Part shown: positions 28,956 through 40,691 of the stretch, one piece after another
Numbering within the stretch: the stretch's first letter is position 1
How the letters are laid out: every line of letters begins with the position of its first letter
Assembly: GCF_004194535.1 (NCBI RefSeq)
Contig: NZ_CP025781.1
Span: forward strand, 62,001-126,000
Source of the DNA: Iodobacter fluviatilis
GTDB lineage: Bacteria > Pseudomonadota > Gammaproteobacteria > Burkholderiales > Chitinibacteraceae
Length of the DNA: 64,000 nt
Direction: 5' to 3'
Notes under the pieces: model-generated
The model's database searches: none
What the model was told of the DNA's origin: nothing
Seen by the model: only the letters and a program-made list of their open reading frames with translations
Position numbers and translations under genes: made by a program

Positions 28956-29212
28956 TATTTTTTTCTCCAAATTCTTGTTATATCTTGATAGAGACAGTTG
29001 GGTCTTACGCTTGTCAGTCCGATGAAAAGTTAGCAAAAAACACAAAAAACCTAAGCCACAAAGAAAAAAACCATATCTATTCGCTATAAATAGCTGAATT
29101 TAACCCTTATTTCTTACTTATTTGCCTTCCTGCTTCGTTTTTCAACGGACTGTTATAGTACAAAATACATTCTATGCCAAGTGCACAAATTCCGAAATAC
29201 TTTCAGACTTTA

Positions 29213-30604
29213 TCAGCGTTTACCGTATTTTTTAGGTTTACTACCCTTCAAATGCAGCATAGGCATTGCCTTAGCACCCGTCGGTTTTTTATGCTCGTAA
29301 GGATTAACATTCTTTTTAAACTGCACACGCAACGGTGTGCCTTGCAAATTAAACATCTTCATAAAATGATGTTCAAGATACCGCCAGTAAGAGTCTGGCA
29401 CTTTTTCCAAAGCATTACCGTGAACAATCACCACTGGTGGATTAGTACCGCCTTGATGGCAATAACGCATTTTAGGGCGAATTTTGCCAGCAAGTGGTGG
29501 CTGTTGACGCTCAAGTGCAATTTCTAAACCACGCGTAAGCTTAGGCGTGGGAATTTTAATCATTGCAGCAGCATAAGCTTGGTCAATTGAGGCAAATAAA
29601 TCACCCACGCCTTGACCTTTTAACGCTGAAATATAATGGAATTTAGCAAACTCCAAAAAGCCCAATTTACGATCAATTTCACGCTTGATCATATCTTTTT
29701 GGAACTGATCTGTGGACTCCCACTTATTGATCGCCACGACCAAGGCGCGCCCTGTTTCTAGCACAAAGCTAGCAATACGTGCATCTTGATCAGAGACTTC
29801 TTGAGTTGCATCTAATACCAAAACCGCCACGTTAGCGTCTTCAACCGCTTGCATAGTTTTGATAACCGAGAATTTCTCGATCACATCCGTGACTTTACCG
29901 CGCTTACGCACACCTGCAGTATCAATAATGGTGTAGTTGCGATCATTACGATCAAATTCAATGTAAATCGAATCCCGAGTTGTACCTGGCTGATCAAATG
30001 CAATCACACGTTCTTCACCCAAAATGGCATTCACCAAGGTGGACTTACCCACATTAGGGCGGCCAATAACGGCAAACTTGGGGTGATCAAGATCTTCTTC
30101 TGGTTCAGGCTCTGGAAAATCTTCAAGAATTTCATTGAATAAAAGACGCACACCTTCGCCGTGTGATGCGGAGATCGCAACGGGGTGGCCCAAGCCCAAT
30201 TCAAAGAAATCGGCACAAACCACGGAGGCATTCATCCCCTCCACCTTGTTCACCGCAACCCAAACTGGGCAGGTGGACTGGCGTAAGCGATTAGCAATAA
30301 TTTTATCTTGCGGGGTAATGCCGTTACGACCATCCACAATAAAGACAATGCAATCGGCTTCGTCCACGGCTTGCAGCGTTTGCCTCGCCATTTCGAACAT
30401 AATGCCTTCATCAACCACGGGTTCAAAACCACCCGTATCAACAACTAGGTAAGGCTTTTCGCCAACCAAACCGTGCCCGTAGTGACGGTCACGCGTCAGG
30501 CCTGGAATATCGTGAACAAGTGCGTCGCGCGATTTGGTCAGTCGGTTAAATAGCGTGGACTTTCCGACGTTGGGACGACCAACCAGCGCAATTGTAGGTT
30601 TCAT
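29213..30604 (-). CDS. der: ribosome assembly GTPase Der (EngA)
   Basis: A 463-residue protein with two GTPase domains in tandem, needed for 50S assembly. Domain 1 has [14 protein letters not shown] and DTGGFEP; domain 2 has [23 protein letters not shown] and NKWE. A KH-like C-terminal domain follows and a basic tail rich in Lys/Gly ([23 protein letters not shown]). It lies one base after bamB, as in other betaproteobacteria. Confidence 0.95.
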   Translation of the reverse strand: MKPTIALVGRPNVGKSTLFNRLTKSRDALVHDIPGLTRDRHYGHGLVGEKPYLVVDTGGFEPVVDEGIMFEMARQTLQAVDEADCIVFIVDGRNGITPQDKIIANRLRQSTCPVWVAVNKVEGMNASVVCADFFELGLGHPVAISASHGEGVRLLFNEILEDFPEPEPEEDLDHPKFAVIGRPNVGKSTLVNAILGEERVIAFDQPGTTRDSIYIEFDRNDRNYTIIDTAGVRKRGKVTDVIEKFSVIKTMQAVEDANVAVLVLDATQEVSDQDARIASFVLETGRALVVAINKWESTDQFQKDMIKREIDRKLGFLEFAKFHYISALKGQGVGDLFASIDQAYAAAMIKIPTPKLTRGLEIALERQQPPLAGKIRPKMRYCHQGGTNPPVVIVHGNALEKVPDSYWRYLEHHFMKMFNLQGTPLRVQFKKNVNPYEHKKPTGAKAMPMLHLKGSKPKKYGKR

Positions 30605-31743
30605 TTATTTAGCGCCCTGCTTTAGGCCTATTGAAAAAACATTACCAGCGAGCGTTTGTATAATCAAATGCTCGCCAGCGACAAGCGGAGAAACAGCGAT
30701 ACGTGCACCATCTGTAGCCAGTTGAGCGACAAAACTACCATCTTCCGTATTTAAATAATGGCTATAGCCTGCAAAATCAGCCACAACCAAATATTTACCC
30801 AGCAAGGCCGGAGCCGAGACTGAGCGAGCGGCCAATTTATCTTGACGCCAAACACTTCGGCCACTGTCACGCTCAAAGGCGTTGACATTACCCGCAGCAT
30901 CTACCGCATAGACATAGCGATAATCCATCGCCAGACCAGACCAACTCGATAATTCACGTGTCCAAGCGGCACTGCCACTTGCTGCATCAAAGCAGGCAAC
31001 ACGCCCCTGATAGGCAACCGCGCAAACCAAGCGACCATCTACCACAGGAGGTGCCACCACATCGGTGACCCGTTCAAGCTCAGTCGCACCACGCGGAACG
31101 GCCACAGGGCTATCCCACTTTACGCGACCATCTTGCAATGAGAGAGCAACTAAACGCCCCCCGACATACCAGCATAAACCACATTGCCAGAAATAGTGAC
31201 TGCGGCATAATTACGTAAAATCAATGATGGCAATTGTTTTTGATACTGCCACAGTTGCTTGCCATCTGCCGCGGCAAAAGCACTGATTCGACCATCACCG
31301 GTTTTAACCACCACGATGCCATTACTAACCGCCGGCGGCGCCATGATTTCGCTGGAAGCTTGCGCCTTCCAAAGAAATTTACCTGTACGATCATAAGTAA
31401 GCACAACGCCCTTGATTGAGCCTACTGCCACCACATCTGCACCTAAACCAACGCCACCAGCAATGGCTTGCTCAGTTTTAATCTGCCAACGACTTTGACC
31501 AGTGATTGCATCCAAAGCTCGTAACTTATCTGGCGCGCCAGCAACCACTAGCAGCTCAGCATCGACAGCCGGTACAAAGCGAAACTGAGTTTTATCTCCT
31601 ACCGATGCACGCCATTGTGTTTCCACTGGTAAGGTTTGTGCCACAACTGGCAGAGGGGATGGCTCTGGTGCATTGCTAACCGTGCCACAAGCAGATAAAG
31701 CGAGTAAAGAAGACGCTACAACAATGCGATAAAGAGCTTGCAT
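30605..31743 (-). pseudogene. bamB: outer-membrane assembly lipoprotein BamB, frame broken at a G6 run
   Basis: Two frames together give BamB, the beta-propeller lipoprotein of the BAM complex. The N-terminal part (31150-31743) has the lipobox LLALSACG and ends VVYAGMSGGV-stop. The second part continues as RLVALSLQDGRVKWDSPVAVPRGATELERV down to 30605. The break is at the C6 run at 31157-31162 (G6 on the coding strand). One more G restores a 379-residue protein, close to the usual 380-390. Since BamB is a core gene in an otherwise intact operon, I suspect a sequence error or a slippage variant rather than loss. Confidence 0.85.
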
Positions 31744-32375
31744 TAAGAATTCCCCAAAGCTTCCAGTTTCACTTCCACGAATTTCACATTTGGCGCATCT
31801 TTTGGCAATTTAGCCAGAGCTTGCTTATAAGACTCACGCGCTGCTGCTTTATCACCTTTTAAAAGCAATACATCGCCCTTAGCTTCAAAGAACAAACCAG
31901 CAAAGCCATTTTCCTCATTGGCTTTGAGTGTTAACAATGCATCGTCAAACTTCTTTTGATCTAATTGCACGGCAGCTAAACGTAAACGCGCGGCGTCGCG
32001 CAAACCCGCTTCTTTAGAGCTGGAAATCACCCACTGCAATTGAGCAATTGCGCTAGCTGCATCACCAGCGCCAAGGCTAGCTTTTGCCAGCAAGAGAGCG
32101 GCACGTGGTGCATAAGCGGAGCTGGCGTACTCTTTTTTCAAGGATTCAACGGCAATTTTAAGCTTAGCGATGTCTTTTGCCTCGACCAGCTTGTCTAGCT
32201 CTGCATATAACACGCCCGCCTTCGCAGATTGAGACTCTACGTAAGCATTCCAGCCCTTCCAGCCAGAATAAGCCACCAAAACAATCAACAGACCCACTGC
32301 AATAGACTTACCCCAACCATCCCAAAAGGCTTTAATTTCGGCAATTTGTTCTTGTTCTTGTAGATCGAAAGCCAT
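31743..32375 (-). CDS. yfgM: YfgM-type ancillary SecYEG translocon subunit
   Basis: A 210-residue inner-membrane protein: a short cytosolic N-terminus (MAFDLQEQEQIAEIKAFWDGWG), one membrane helix at about 25-42, then a periplasmic TPR-like domain rich in Ala and Lys. In E. coli YfgM binds SecYEG and the chaperone PpiD. Its stop overlaps the bamB ATG (TAATG). It lies between hisS and bamB, as in many Gram-negatives. Confidence 0.85.
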   Translation of the reverse strand: MAFDLQEQEQIAEIKAFWDGWGKSIAVGLLIVLVAYSGWKGWNAYVESQSAKAGVLYAELDKLVEAKDIAKLKIAVESLKKEYASSAYAPRAALLLAKASLGAGDAASAIAQLQWVISSSKEAGLRDAARLRLAAVQLDQKKFDDALLTLKANEENGFAGLFFEAKGDVLLLKGDKAAARESYKQALAKLPKDAPNVKFVEVKLEALGNS

Positions 32376-32378
32376 TTT

Positions 32379-33653
32379 TTACTTTCCTTTACTTGAGATA
32401 ATAAATGCAAGTTCAGCCAAAGCAACCGTGCGTTGTTCGCCCGCGCCTTCGCCATTTAGTGTTTTTAGATTTGCAGTATTTGTCTCGGCTTCTGCCTCAC
32501 CAATCACCACAGCAAAGCGTGCTTGGCTAGCATCCGCTTTCTTAAACTGAGATTTAAAGCTACCACCACCACAATGTAAGAGCACATTAAGCCCAGTGCT
32601 GCGCAGTAACTGAGCAGTTACAAAAGCCAAACGCCCTGCAGTGTCGCCTAAGTGCACAATATAAGCATCAGGAGCAGCAACAGGAACCAGTAGAGCTTGT
32701 TCTTCAAGCAGCAACAAAATACGCTCAATTCCCATCCCAAAGCCCACCGCTGGGCAAGGCTTACCGCCTAACATTTCCACCAAAAAATCGTAACGGCCGC
32801 CGGCAGCAATAGTGCCTTGTGAACCTAAATCTGTAGTCACCCACTCAAACACGGTGCGATTGTAATAATCAAGGCCGCGCACTAGACGCGAATTCACCTT
32901 ATAAGTAATCCCAGCAACATCAAGCAAGGCTTTCACGCCATCGAAATGCTGACGTGAATCATCACCCAGGAAATCGATTAATTTAGGGGCGTTTTCTGCC
33001 ATTTCTTGCAGGGTAGGGTTTTTAGTATCCAGTACCCTTAGCGGATTGGTGTACAGACGACGCTTACCATCTTCATCCAAGATGTCGACAAAGGTTTCTA
33101 GATAGGCAATCAAAGCTTCACGATGCGCGGCGCGCTCTTCTTTGTCGCCCAAGGAGTTGATTTCTAAGCTAACATTTTTTAAGCCAAATCGCGCCCAAAG
33201 ATCCGCTAACATCAAAATTACTTCGGCATCAACATCAGGTGTCGCCATACCAAAAGCTTCAACACCAACTTGGTGAAACTGGCGATAGCGGCCCTTTTGT
33301 GGACGTTCATGGCGATACATCTGGCCCATATACCAAAGACGCTGGGTTTGATTGTAAAGCAGGCCATGCTCTACACAAGCGCGTACACAACCCGCAGTAC
33401 CTTCAGGGCGCAGCGTTAGCTTTTCACCATTGAGCTTGTCTTCAAAGGAATACATTTCCTTTTCAACGATATCGGTATGCTCCCCAACACCACGTACAAA
33501 TAGATGCGTCGATTCAACAATCGGCATCCGAATATTTTTATAGCCATACGCAGCCAGCCAATCACGCGTCACGTGTTCAAAATAAAGCCATGCAGGAGAC
33601 GCATCCGGCAGAACATCGTTCATGCCGCGAATACCTTGAATCTGATTTGACAT
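32379..33653 (-). CDS. hisS: histidine--tRNA ligase
   Basis: A 424-residue class II synthetase (E. coli 424). [16 protein letters not shown] begins it. Motif 2 is [19 protein letters not shown] with the [18 protein letters not shown] block. The HisA motif is [16 protein letters not shown], and motif 3 is [29 protein letters not shown]. It is followed after three bases by yfgM. Confidence 0.96.
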   Translation of the reverse strand: MSNQIQGIRGMNDVLPDASPAWLYFEHVTRDWLAAYGYKNIRMPIVESTHLFVRGVGEHTDIVEKEMYSFEDKLNGEKLTLRPEGTAGCVRACVEHGLLYNQTQRLWYMGQMYRHERPQKGRYRQFHQVGVEAFGMATPDVDAEVILMLADLWARFGLKNVSLEINSLGDKEERAAHREALIAYLETFVDILDEDGKRRLYTNPLRVLDTKNPTLQEMAENAPKLIDFLGDDSRQHFDGVKALLDVAGITYKVNSRLVRGLDYYNRTVFEWVTTDLGSQGTIAAGGRYDFLVEMLGGKPCPAVGFGMGIERILLLLEEQALLVPVAAPDAYIVHLGDTAGRLAFVTAQLLRSTGLNVLLHCGGGSFKSQFKKADASQARFAVVIGEAEAETNTANLKTLNGEGAGEQRTVALAELAFIISSKGK

Positions 33654-33670
33654 TGAATTTACTATGTAGG

Positions 33671-33693
33671 GTGGGCATATTTTAACTGCCCAC
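33671..33693. repeat. REP-like hairpin between ispG and hisS
   Basis: GTGGGCA (33671-33677) pairs with TGCCCAC (33687-33693), preceded by TGTAGG. It belongs with the hairpins at 5869-5897 and 62592-62613. The 143-bp gap holds no gene. Confidence 0.4.
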
Positions 33694-33796
33694 GCAGTTT
33701 CGGATGATGGGCAGCTTATTCATACCCACTCGGCAAATTATATACACTTGCAAGTATGGGCAAAAACACCTTCCCATGCCTACACACCACACTGAC

Positions 33797-35074
33797 TTAA
33801 ACTACCTTCAGTGCAATCACCTTAGGCTTGATTTCCTGACGCTTCGCACCACCCTCGGCATAACGGGTCTGCACATAATCAAGCACAATGGTTTGGAACT
33901 CGGTACTGATGTGATCGCCCTTTAAGGTCACGGTTTTTTCACCATCCACATAAACAGGGCACACAGGGATCTCTCCCGTTCCTGGCAAAGAAATACCAAT
34001 ATCGGCCAGCTTAGATTCGCCAGGCCCATTCACGACACACCCCATCACCGCCACCGTCATATCGGCTACGCCTGGATACTGCAAGCGCCAAATTGGCATT
34101 TGCTCACGCAAAAAGCTTTGAATACTGGATGCTAATTCTTGGAATACTGTTGAAGAAGTGCGTCCACAGCCTGGGCAGGCGGTCACAAGTGGCGTAAACG
34201 AGCGCAAACCCATCGTTTGTAAAATTTCTTGTGCCACAATAATTTCAGTACAGCGATCCCCTCCCGGCTCTGGCGTAAGAGAGATGCGTATCGTATCGCC
34301 AATCCCCTCTTGCATCAGTACCGACAAAGCAGCTGTGGAGGCAACAATACCTTTCGAGCCCATGCCTGCTTCGGTCAAGCCCAAATGCAGCGGATAATCA
34401 CAGCGTGCGGCCAAAGAGCGATAAACCGAGATCAAATCTTGCACATGCGATACCTTGCACGACAATAGAATTTGATTTGGGTCCAACCCCCAGCTGATTG
34501 CCTGATCTGCGGATTCTAGCGCAGAAACAATCAATGCCTCACGCATCACCGCATCCGCAGACAAAGGCTGAGCCAGCTTCGCATTGGCATCCATCAGTTT
34601 AACGACAACGCTTTGATCTAAAGAGCCCCAGTTCACACCAATGCGTACTGGTTTTTTATATTTGATCGCCTGCTCAATCATAAATGCGTACTTTTCGTCG
34701 CGTTTACTGCCCTTACCAACATTACCAGGGTTGATTCGATACTTGCCCAAGGCCTGCGCGCAGTCTGGGTAATCCCGCAGCAAGCGATCACCATTAAAGT
34801 GAAAATCCCCCACCAGCGGCACATCACAACCCATCGCATCTAAATTGGCACGAATGGTGGCCACTTGAGCCGCGGCCTCAGGGCTATTTACCGTGATACG
34901 AACTAATTCAGAGCCCGCCTTCCATAACTCATACACTTGCTTGGTTGTAGCAGCAGCATCAGCAGTATCGGTATTGGTCATGGATTGCACCACAACCGGA
35001 TGGTCTGAACCCACCCAGACATTGCCGATCTGGACTTGGCGTGTTTTGCGGCGGGGGATTGAAATCGTTGTCAT
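33797..35074 (-). CDS. ispG: 4-hydroxy-3-methylbut-2-en-1-yl diphosphate synthase IspG (GcpE)
   Basis: A 425-residue Fe-S enzyme of the MEP isoprenoid pathway. [32 protein letters not shown] is the N-terminal block. Cluster cysteines are visible in [11 protein letters not shown] and [12 protein letters not shown]. It lies four bases after rodZ. Confidence 0.95.
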   Translation of the reverse strand: MTTISIPRRKTRQVQIGNVWVGSDHPVVVQSMTNTDTADAAATTKQVYELWKAGSELVRITVNSPEAAAQVATIRANLDAMGCDVPLVGDFHFNGDRLLRDYPDCAQALGKYRINPGNVGKGSKRDEKYAFMIEQAIKYKKPVRIGVNWGSLDQSVVVKLMDANAKLAQPLSADAVMREALIVSALESADQAISWGLDPNQILLSCKVSHVQDLISVYRSLAARCDYPLHLGLTEAGMGSKGIVASTAALSVLMQEGIGDTIRISLTPEPGGDRCTEIIVAQEILQTMGLRSFTPLVTACPGCGRTSSTVFQELASSIQSFLREQMPIWRLQYPGVADMTVAVMGCVVNGPGESKLADIGISLPGTGEIPVCPVYVDGEKTVTLKGDHISTEFQTIVLDYVQTRYAEGGAKRQEIKPKVIALKVV

Positions 35075-35078
35075 TAGT

Positions 35079-35957
35079 TTATTTCAGCTCAAAAGTAGCG
35101 ACATCGCCGCGAGTATAAGAAGTTAAATCCACGGCTTGATTACGATATATAAGTTGGGTATGCGGTGCATTGCCAATTTTAAAGCGGTAAGGTGGCACCC
35201 CAGAAACACTTTTCGCCACACCAGGTTTTAGCAGTTCACTGATCAATTTAGCACCAGCAGCGTCTTGCACTTGTACCCAAGAGTCTTTCTGCACGGTAAT
35301 ACTTAGATCGCCTGCCGTTGCTGGCGCAAGTACAGTACTTGCTGATTTTGCTGCGGGCACACTTGCAACTATTTTTGCCACCGGTTCACTTGCCAATACC
35401 GGCATTTTTGCTCCAACAGCACTCGCCACTTGGCTAGCCGCAGCCACTTCGCTTGCGGTATCAACCACCACTAATTGAGGCAAGACCACCGCCGGAGCAG
35501 AAGCTAAAAGCTCTGGCTGTGCAGGCTGCTGCAAATACCACATCACTCCGCCCACGCCACCCGCCAAACCAATCAACACGACCAAGCCCAGTAGCCAAGT
35601 GTTTGCCTTGCCTCCGCCCATAAATGGCACGGCGGTTTCCTCATTAACCCGAGGCAAGGCTGCCTGCTGGCGCTCTACTGGCAGGCACGCCTCCAAATAA
35701 GCTTGTAAAGGTGGCCAAGGCAAATCTAGCAGCCTTGCGTAATTACGCACAAAGCCACGCACAAAGGTATTGCCTGGCAACTCATCAAAACGCTCATTTT
35801 CAATGGCATCTATCTGACGATGTGTCAGCTTAAGCTGGCTCGCCACCTTATCAAGCGTATAACCCAGCTCAATACGGCGCGCTTTTAATGTGGCACCCGC
35901 AGATACAGCGGCGCTTTGTGGTGCAGAAGAAGAATCAATTATTTCGGTCATACACAT
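35079..35957 (-). CDS. rodZ: RodZ-like cytoskeleton protein (HTH plus DUF4115)
   Basis: A 292-residue protein with an XRE-type HTH at about 24-80 ([54 protein letters not shown]). One membrane helix follows at about 120-143, then an Ala/Val/Pro-rich periplasmic linker, and a DUF4115 domain ([21 protein letters not shown]) at the end. RodZ links MreB to the membrane in cell-shape control. The start is ATG 35957 or 35951; I cannot decide which. Confidence 0.85.
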   Translation of the reverse strand: MCMTEIIDSSSAPQSAAVSAGATLKARRIELGYTLDKVASQLKLTHRQIDAIENERFDELPGNTFVRGFVRNYARLLDLPWPPLQAYLEACLPVERQQAALPRVNEETAVPFMGGGKANTWLLGLVVLIGLAGGVGGVMWYLQQPAQPELLASAPAVVLPQLVVVDTASEVAAASQVASAVGAKMPVLASEPVAKIVASVPAAKSASTVLAPATAGDLSITVQKDSWVQVQDAAGAKLISELLKPGVAKSVSGVPPYRFKIGNAPHTQLIYRNQAVDLTSYTRGDVATFELK

Positions 35958-35964
35958 CCGTTAA

Positions 35965-36702
35965 TCAATCATACGAACCGCTTAATAAGCGGGCCATTTC
36001 TTGCGAATCGGGGAATTTCTTACGTAATTGCTCTGCCAGTTTATTTTCAGCGTCTTTATTCGCAAATTGATGTTCTAACTGCACACCCAACCATAGTAAT
36101 TCAGGCGTGGCTGGTGATAATCTTTGTAATTCTAAATAGTAGCGCCTAGCCAGTACAGCATCTTTATTACGCATGCCAAATTCAACCAACTTAGCTCTGG
36201 CCGCTAAGCTATCTGGGCGAATCCGTAAAGCGCGCTCAAAATAAGTACGCGCGCCCTCTTCATCACCACTTTTTAATGCGCATTGCCCTGCTGCTAGCAA
36301 TGATTTATCTGGTGTACTATATAACGCATTTTTTTGAGTCGCCAGCAGGTATTGAATCCCTTCTTTATGCTGGCCTTTTTGGCATAAATACCAACCAAAG
36401 TTATGATTAATATCCGCGTCATTGGGTGACAACTGAATTGCGCGTGAAAATGATTGCATGGCCGCGTCATCTTCGCCTAATTCCGCATGAATTAGCGCCA
36501 TTACATTATACGCAGGGGCGTAGGATGAATTAACCGCCAAAGCCTTATTAACTTCTTCAATAGCAACGGCATATTGCCCGCGCTTTAAATACTCCGAGCC
36601 CAACTGCGTTCGCAACGACGCCCTATTCTCCTCCCCCTCTACAGCCAAGGCCATCGATGAGCATAATAAAGCTGTTGTCATTACTAACGCGCGTAATTTC
36701 AT
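35965..36702 (-). CDS. pilW: type IV pilus biogenesis TPR protein PilW/PilF
   Basis: A 245-residue TPR protein. [77 protein letters not shown] gives at least three repeats with the PilF pattern. The leader ([20 protein letters not shown]) looks like a signal peptidase I type with no proper lipobox, whereas P. aeruginosa PilF is a lipoprotein. PilF helps the secretin PilQ assemble. It overlaps rlmN by four bases. Confidence 0.85.
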   Translation of the reverse strand: MKLRALVMTTALLCSSMALAVEGEENRASLRTQLGSEYLKRGQYAVAIEEVNKALAVNSSYAPAYNVMALIHAELGEDDAAMQSFSRAIQLSPNDADINHNFGWYLCQKGQHKEGIQYLLATQKNALYSTPDKSLLAAGQCALKSGDEEGARTYFERALRIRPDSLAARAKLVEFGMRNKDAVLARRYYLELQRLSPATPELLWLGVQLEHQFANKDAENKLAEQLRKKFPDSQEMARLLSGSYD

Positions 36703-37859
36703 GGATTGTCGCCATTCTGTGGATGGAAAATAATGGCTTGAGCATCACCCGCCAAGCGTTTTTCAACGCGGCGAGTTTTATCCAACACCTGCCCAGCCAA
36801 TTGACCGCAAGCTGCATCGATATCATCACCACGTGTTTTTCGCACAGTAGCAACGTAGCCTGCATTAATCAAAATATCACGAAACCGTAAAATCGCATCC
36901 CTTGTTGAGCGCTTAAAGCCTGCATTAGGGAATGGATTAAACGGAATTAAATTAAATTTACATGGTACATCACGCACCAAAGCCACTAATTCACGCGCGT
37001 TTTCTACCGAATCATTAATACCATCGAGCATCACATATTCAAAAGTAATGAAATCGCGCGGGGCTTTTTCTAAGTAACGCGTACATGCTGCCAACAACTG
37101 ATGCAGCGGGTATTTTTTATTAATAGGAACGATATCATCACGGATTCTATCATTAGGCGCGTGTAAGGACACGGCTAATGCCACTGGGCAATCTTCACGC
37201 AATCTATCGATCGCAGGCACGATACCTGACGTAGACAGCGTAACACGACGACGGGATAAACCGTAAGCATTGTCATCAAGCATCAGTTTCATCGCAGCCA
37301 CCACGTTATCGTAGTTAGCCAACGGCTCGCCCATACCCATCATCACCACATTAGACACAATGCGGGTGTCACCATTTCGATTATCCACCAAGCCGGCGTC
37401 CCCCAAGCGCGAAGCATCCAGCGACATGCGGCGATTAGCCCACCACAGCTGGCCAATAATCTCTGCAGTACTTAAATTACGATTAAAACCTTGGCGCGCC
37501 GTTGAGCAAAAGCCACAATCCAGCGCACAGCCTACTTGGCTAGACACGCATAAGGTGCCACGATCATCCTCAGGGATAAACACCGCCTCAACGCCATTGC
37601 CTGTACCCACATCCAGCAGCCACTTACGCGTGCCGTCTTTGGCAATTTGCTCTGCCATCAGGGCTGGCGGAGTCACCGCCGCATCTAAGGCCAGCTTTTG
37701 CCGAAAAGATTTGGCGATATCGGTCATCGCATCAAAGTCTGGCTCGCCGCGCTGATGAATCCATTTCATCAGCTGCTTAGCGCGAAACGGCTTTTCACCA
37801 TACTGCGCCATCAACTCGGCCAAACCCGCCGCATCATAATCTAACAAATTAACTGACAT
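36699..37859 (-). CDS. rlmN: 23S rRNA (adenine2503-C2)-methyltransferase RlmN
   Basis: A radical SAM enzyme, 386 residues, that methylates A2503 of 23S rRNA and A37 of some tRNAs. The cluster motif is [25 protein letters not shown], followed by [12 protein letters not shown] and [27 protein letters not shown]. The ATG at 37859 is chosen over the GTG at 37871. A Cys near the C-terminus ([12 protein letters not shown]) is the catalytic methyl carrier. Confidence 0.94.
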   Translation of the reverse strand: MSVNLLDYDAAGLAELMAQYGEKPFRAKQLMKWIHQRGEPDFDAMTDIAKSFRQKLALDAAVTPPALMAEQIAKDGTRKWLLDVGTGNGVEAVFIPEDDRGTLCVSSQVGCALDCGFCSTARQGFNRNLSTAEIIGQLWWANRRMSLDASRLGDAGLVDNRNGDTRIVSNVVMMGMGEPLANYDNVVAAMKLMLDDNAYGLSRRRVTLSTSGIVPAIDRLREDCPVALAVSLHAPNDRIRDDIVPINKKYPLHQLLAACTRYLEKAPRDFITFEYVMLDGINDSVENARELVALVRDVPCKFNLIPFNPFPNAGFKRSTRDAILRFRDILINAGYVATVRKTRGDDIDAACGQLAGQVLDKTRRVEKRLAGDAQAIIFHPQNGDNP

Positions 37860-38061
37860 TACTTTACTCACTTAAAAAACCCACCCACTCTGCCACCGCA
37901 GGAAAACTCGAAAAACTTATCTTTTAGCTTCAGCGTTATCATTTTCAATACGCCCCTTACACTCTTGAATAGACAACTTTTTCGAGGGCTCCTACAGCTG
38001 TGAAACTGTGCCAAGCAAACACTATACAAATGGCACAGCACTCACAACAAACTACTAAAAC

Positions 38062-38097
38062 AGCCCCTCGGTAGCAAAAAGCGCACGTTAAGGGGCT
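38062..38097 (-). terminator. terminator of ndk
   Basis: AGCCCCT (38062-38068) pairs with AGGGGCT (38091-38097) across a 22-base loop, and TTTT follows on the minus strand. It lies just after the ndk stop. Confidence 0.55.
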
Positions 38098-38104
38098 ATT
38101 TATA

Positions 38105-38530
38105 TTAGCGGCTGTAAACTTCGCTAGATGCGAAGAAGTAAGCGATTTCGATGGCTGCGTTTTCAGCAGAATCAGAACCGTGCACTGCATTTGCATCGAT
38201 AGAATCAGCGAAATCAGCACGGATAGTGCCTACAGCCGCTTCTTTAGGATTAGTTGCGCCCATCAAATCACGATTCTTCAAGATAGCGCCTTCGCCTTCC
38301 AACGCTTGAATCATGACTGGACCTGAGATCATAAAGTTCACAAGGTCGTTAAAGAAAGGGCGTGCTGCGTGCACAGCGTAGAAGCCTTCAGCTTCTGCGC
38401 GTGAGAGTTGTTTCATCTTAGCGGCTACAACCTTTAAGCCAGCTGATTCGAAACGATCGTAGATCTTACCAATAACATTCTTAGCAACTGCATCAGGCTT
38501 AACAATAGAAAGTGTACGTTCGATAGTCAT
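38105..38530 (-). CDS. ndk: nucleoside diphosphate kinase
   Basis: A 141-residue enzyme that balances NTP and dNTP pools. [28 protein letters not shown], the nucleotide-binding [19 protein letters not shown] and the active-site His in [20 protein letters not shown] are intact. The ATG at 38530 follows TGGAGAA; the longer frame to 38644 has no support. It precedes rlmN on the same strand. Confidence 0.95.
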   Translation of the reverse strand: MTIERTLSIVKPDAVAKNVIGKIYDRFESAGLKVVAAKMKQLSRAEAEGFYAVHAARPFFNDLVNFMISGPVMIQALEGEGAILKNRDLMGATNPKEAAVGTIRADFADSIDANAVHGSDSAENAAIEIAYFFASSEVYSR

Positions 38531-38759
38531 GTAATTCTCCAGAAAAGTGGTTTTATAGGTAAAACGTTTGCAGCGCACAAAAAACTCGGCTAGCCTCTTT
38601 GTCAGCGACGCAAGCTGCGTAAGCCCAAAACGGCATCGATTCATTTTTTATCCGTAAATACAATCTGCGGCGAGCCTAAAACAGCGACATTTAACCGCGC
38701 TTTAGCCCGCAAAAATTGAATTAGCCGAACATTATAACAAATTCAAGAGAAACCGGCTG

Positions 38760-38852
38760 ATGAACTGCTACCTCAGTGAAAGCACTGCAAAAATTGAAGC
38801 CCGGCAGGCACTGATAAGTAAACAAAATTGTCCCCAACAATCCATCACCTAG
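38760..38852 (+). CDS. 30-codon frame ended by the mobile element
   Basis: MNCYLSESTAKIEARQALIS-KQNCPQQSIT. The ATG is preceded by AAGAGAAACCGGCTG, much like the start region of the SPOR gene at 39166 (GTGAAACCGGCAG-ATG). Its TAG stop (38850-38852) spans the TA insertion site and first base of the miniature element. It may be the start of a gene cut by the insertion, or chance. Confidence 0.2.
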   Translation: MNCYLSESTAKIEARQALISKQNCPQQSIT

Positions 38853-39116
38853 GGTCTGTTGACGTTTCATTCGCCATTGTGCTGAGCCGGAAAACGGCCA
38901 GGCACAAGGCATGTGACGAAGGCAATAACGGGTTATTGTCGAGTAGCATCACGCAGTGAATGGCCATTTTCCGGCTCAGCCCTTTGGGTTTAGCCCATTT
39001 TTGGGGCTGCACGGCGTTAAAAATCGCTGATGGTACTCGTACCATGTCGCAATGTTCTCCTTGTTCAGCCCCAAAACTGGACCAAACGCAGCCGTGAATG
39101 AAACGTCAACAGACCC
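38852..39116. mobile_element. miniature inverted-repeat element, family B, long copy (265 bp)
   Basis: The ends GGGTCTGTTGACGTTTCAT and its exact complement form a perfect 21-bp terminal inverted repeat, flanked on both sides by TA, which looks like a 2-bp target duplication. The interior folds: CTGAGCCGGAAA near 38880 pairs with TTTCCGGCTCAG near 38968-38979, around a core CAATAAC-GG-GTTATTG. It has no transposase and must be moved by one elsewhere. A 56-bp deletion copy lies at 42127-42182 and a degenerate copy at about 58581-58753. Confidence 0.75.
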
Positions 39117-39165
39117 TAAAGATCTTTTTACCTTACATAATTTAATAAACAAGTGAAACCGGCAG

Positions 39166-39906
39166 ATGAACGATCCACTCGACCCTATCTTGCAACAAGA
39201 ATCACAGCGCCGCCTAAAAGTGCAACTAGCATGGCGGCTTGGTATTGCCGCCACATTAATTGTGATTGCACTATTTGGAATTAGCTGGTTAGATCGCCAA
39301 CAAAGCGCAAAACCAACCGCAAGCACCCCCACTCCTATCATTGCCCCGCCTACCGTAGCCCCCCTTACGCCACCTACTGCGGCAGAACAAGTCGTGGCAA
39401 GCCAAGCCAGCGCGACCAGTAAAGAAGAGATCCCAAGCATTCCCGCGCCCAGCTCTGCATCAGGCATTATTGAAGGGGCAAGCCATCGTCCAACTAATAC
39501 GCCATCACCCCACCCAAGCGCAAAACCAACGCTTAAGCTCGAAGGCATCAGCACAAGCAGCACATTTTTAGCAACGCTGCCGCCCACCCCTACGGCTCAG
39601 CGCACACCTGAGCCACTCGTTGTTACCCCCACCCCAAACCGTACAACCAGCCCTCGCAACATTGCCGCCACCGTTGCGCCATACCCAAGCAGCCAATACA
39701 CCCACAATGGCTATACCGTGCAAGCGGGGGTCTTTTTGCAGGCAGAAAACGCAGGCAAATTACTAGCTCAGCTCAAAACCGCCGGCGTACCCGCTTATCT
39801 AGAAACACGCGTACAAATCGGCCCATTCAAAGACAAAGCTTCTGCCGATGCCGCTGCAGTTAAATTAAAACGCCTCGGCATCTCCCCCGTTGTGCGTGGA
39901 AACTAA
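39166..39906 (+). CDS. SPOR-domain membrane protein
   Basis: A 246-residue protein with a short cytosolic N-terminus, a membrane helix at about 26-42 (LGIAATLIVIALFGISWL) and a long Pro/Thr/Ser-rich periplasmic linker. The C-terminal SPOR domain covers about 178-244 (YTVQAGVFLQAENAGKLLAQLKTAGVPAYLETRVQIGPFKDKASADAAAVKLKRLGISPVV). SPOR domains bind denuded glycans at the division septum, so a cell-division or envelope role is likely. Confidence 0.85.
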   Translation: MNDPLDPILQQESQRRLKVQLAWRLGIAATLIVIALFGISWLDRQQSAKPTASTPTPIIAPPTVAPLTPPTAAEQVVASQASATSKEEIPSIPAPSSASGIIEGASHRPTNTPSPHPSAKPTLKLEGISTSSTFLATLPPTPTAQRTPEPLVVTPTPNRTTSPRNIAATVAPYPSSQYTHNGYTVQAGVFLQAENAGKLLAQLKTAGVPAYLETRVQIGPFKDKASADAAAVKLKRLGISPVVRGN

Positions 39907-40033
39907 CCTTAAATTGCTCGCACTCTAGCTTGATGAACAGCAATAAACCACTGAGCGATTTACTACTCAGTGATCCATATATGAATGGCGACTTACACAG
40001 CCGCAGGTTGGCCCCTATGCCCACCCTGCAAAA

Positions 40034-40212
<179 letters not shown>

Positions 40213-40409
40213 TTTAAAAGAAAGGCGAGAAGAGGCCAAAGGTCTACTAATTTATCGGGTTGATTATGTACAAGCCGAGAAAAAATCTCCTAAATTTTTG
40301 TTTTGCGATGTAAATCGCTCATGCGCAGCGCTTCAGGGTGTCACTTGTTTTATGTCAGTCGATGATTGAGCAACGACAGAAACACGCCTTAAATCCGCCG
40401 GTGAAATCG

Positions 40410-40691
40410 ATGAATTTTTTATTCTCAGTGCTAATTACAATCACACTTATGGGCTGCGCCACATCAAGTACAGGCCCTCTTTCAGCTGGCGCGGATATGT
40501 TCGTAGTATCGAGGCAAGCGGGTGCATTTCCAAGTGGAAGAGAACCCCTATTAGCTGAAGCGCTAACTGAAGCCAACACCAAGTGCTCGGCCTTAGGAAA
40601 AACAATGAAACTGGTTTCAGCGGCAGAAAACACCGGCCCCTACATACTGGGAAATTACCCCAAAGTTACCGTTATTTTCTCTTGCACTTAA
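40410..40691 (+). CDS. small lipoprotein (93 aa)
   Basis: MNFLFSVLITITLMGC is a lipoprotein signal with lipobox LMGC. The mature part (ATSSTGPLSAGADMFVVSRQ, then AGAFPSGREPLLAEALTEANTKCSALGKTMKLVSAAENTGP) has the pattern of small outer-membrane lipoproteins of unknown function found in many betaproteobacteria. The ATG at 40410 has GGTGA upstream; the frame is open from 40338. Confidence 0.65.
   Translation: MNFLFSVLITITLMGCATSSTGPLSAGADMFVVSRQAGAFPSGREPLLAEALTEANTKCSALGKTMKLVSAAENTGPYILGNYPKVTVIFSCT

Noticed and set aside
38976-39587. A 203-codon frame on the minus strand over the family B element and the SPOR gene
   Set aside because: It is the reverse shadow of the SPOR gene plus element sequence; no family pattern and no ribosome site.
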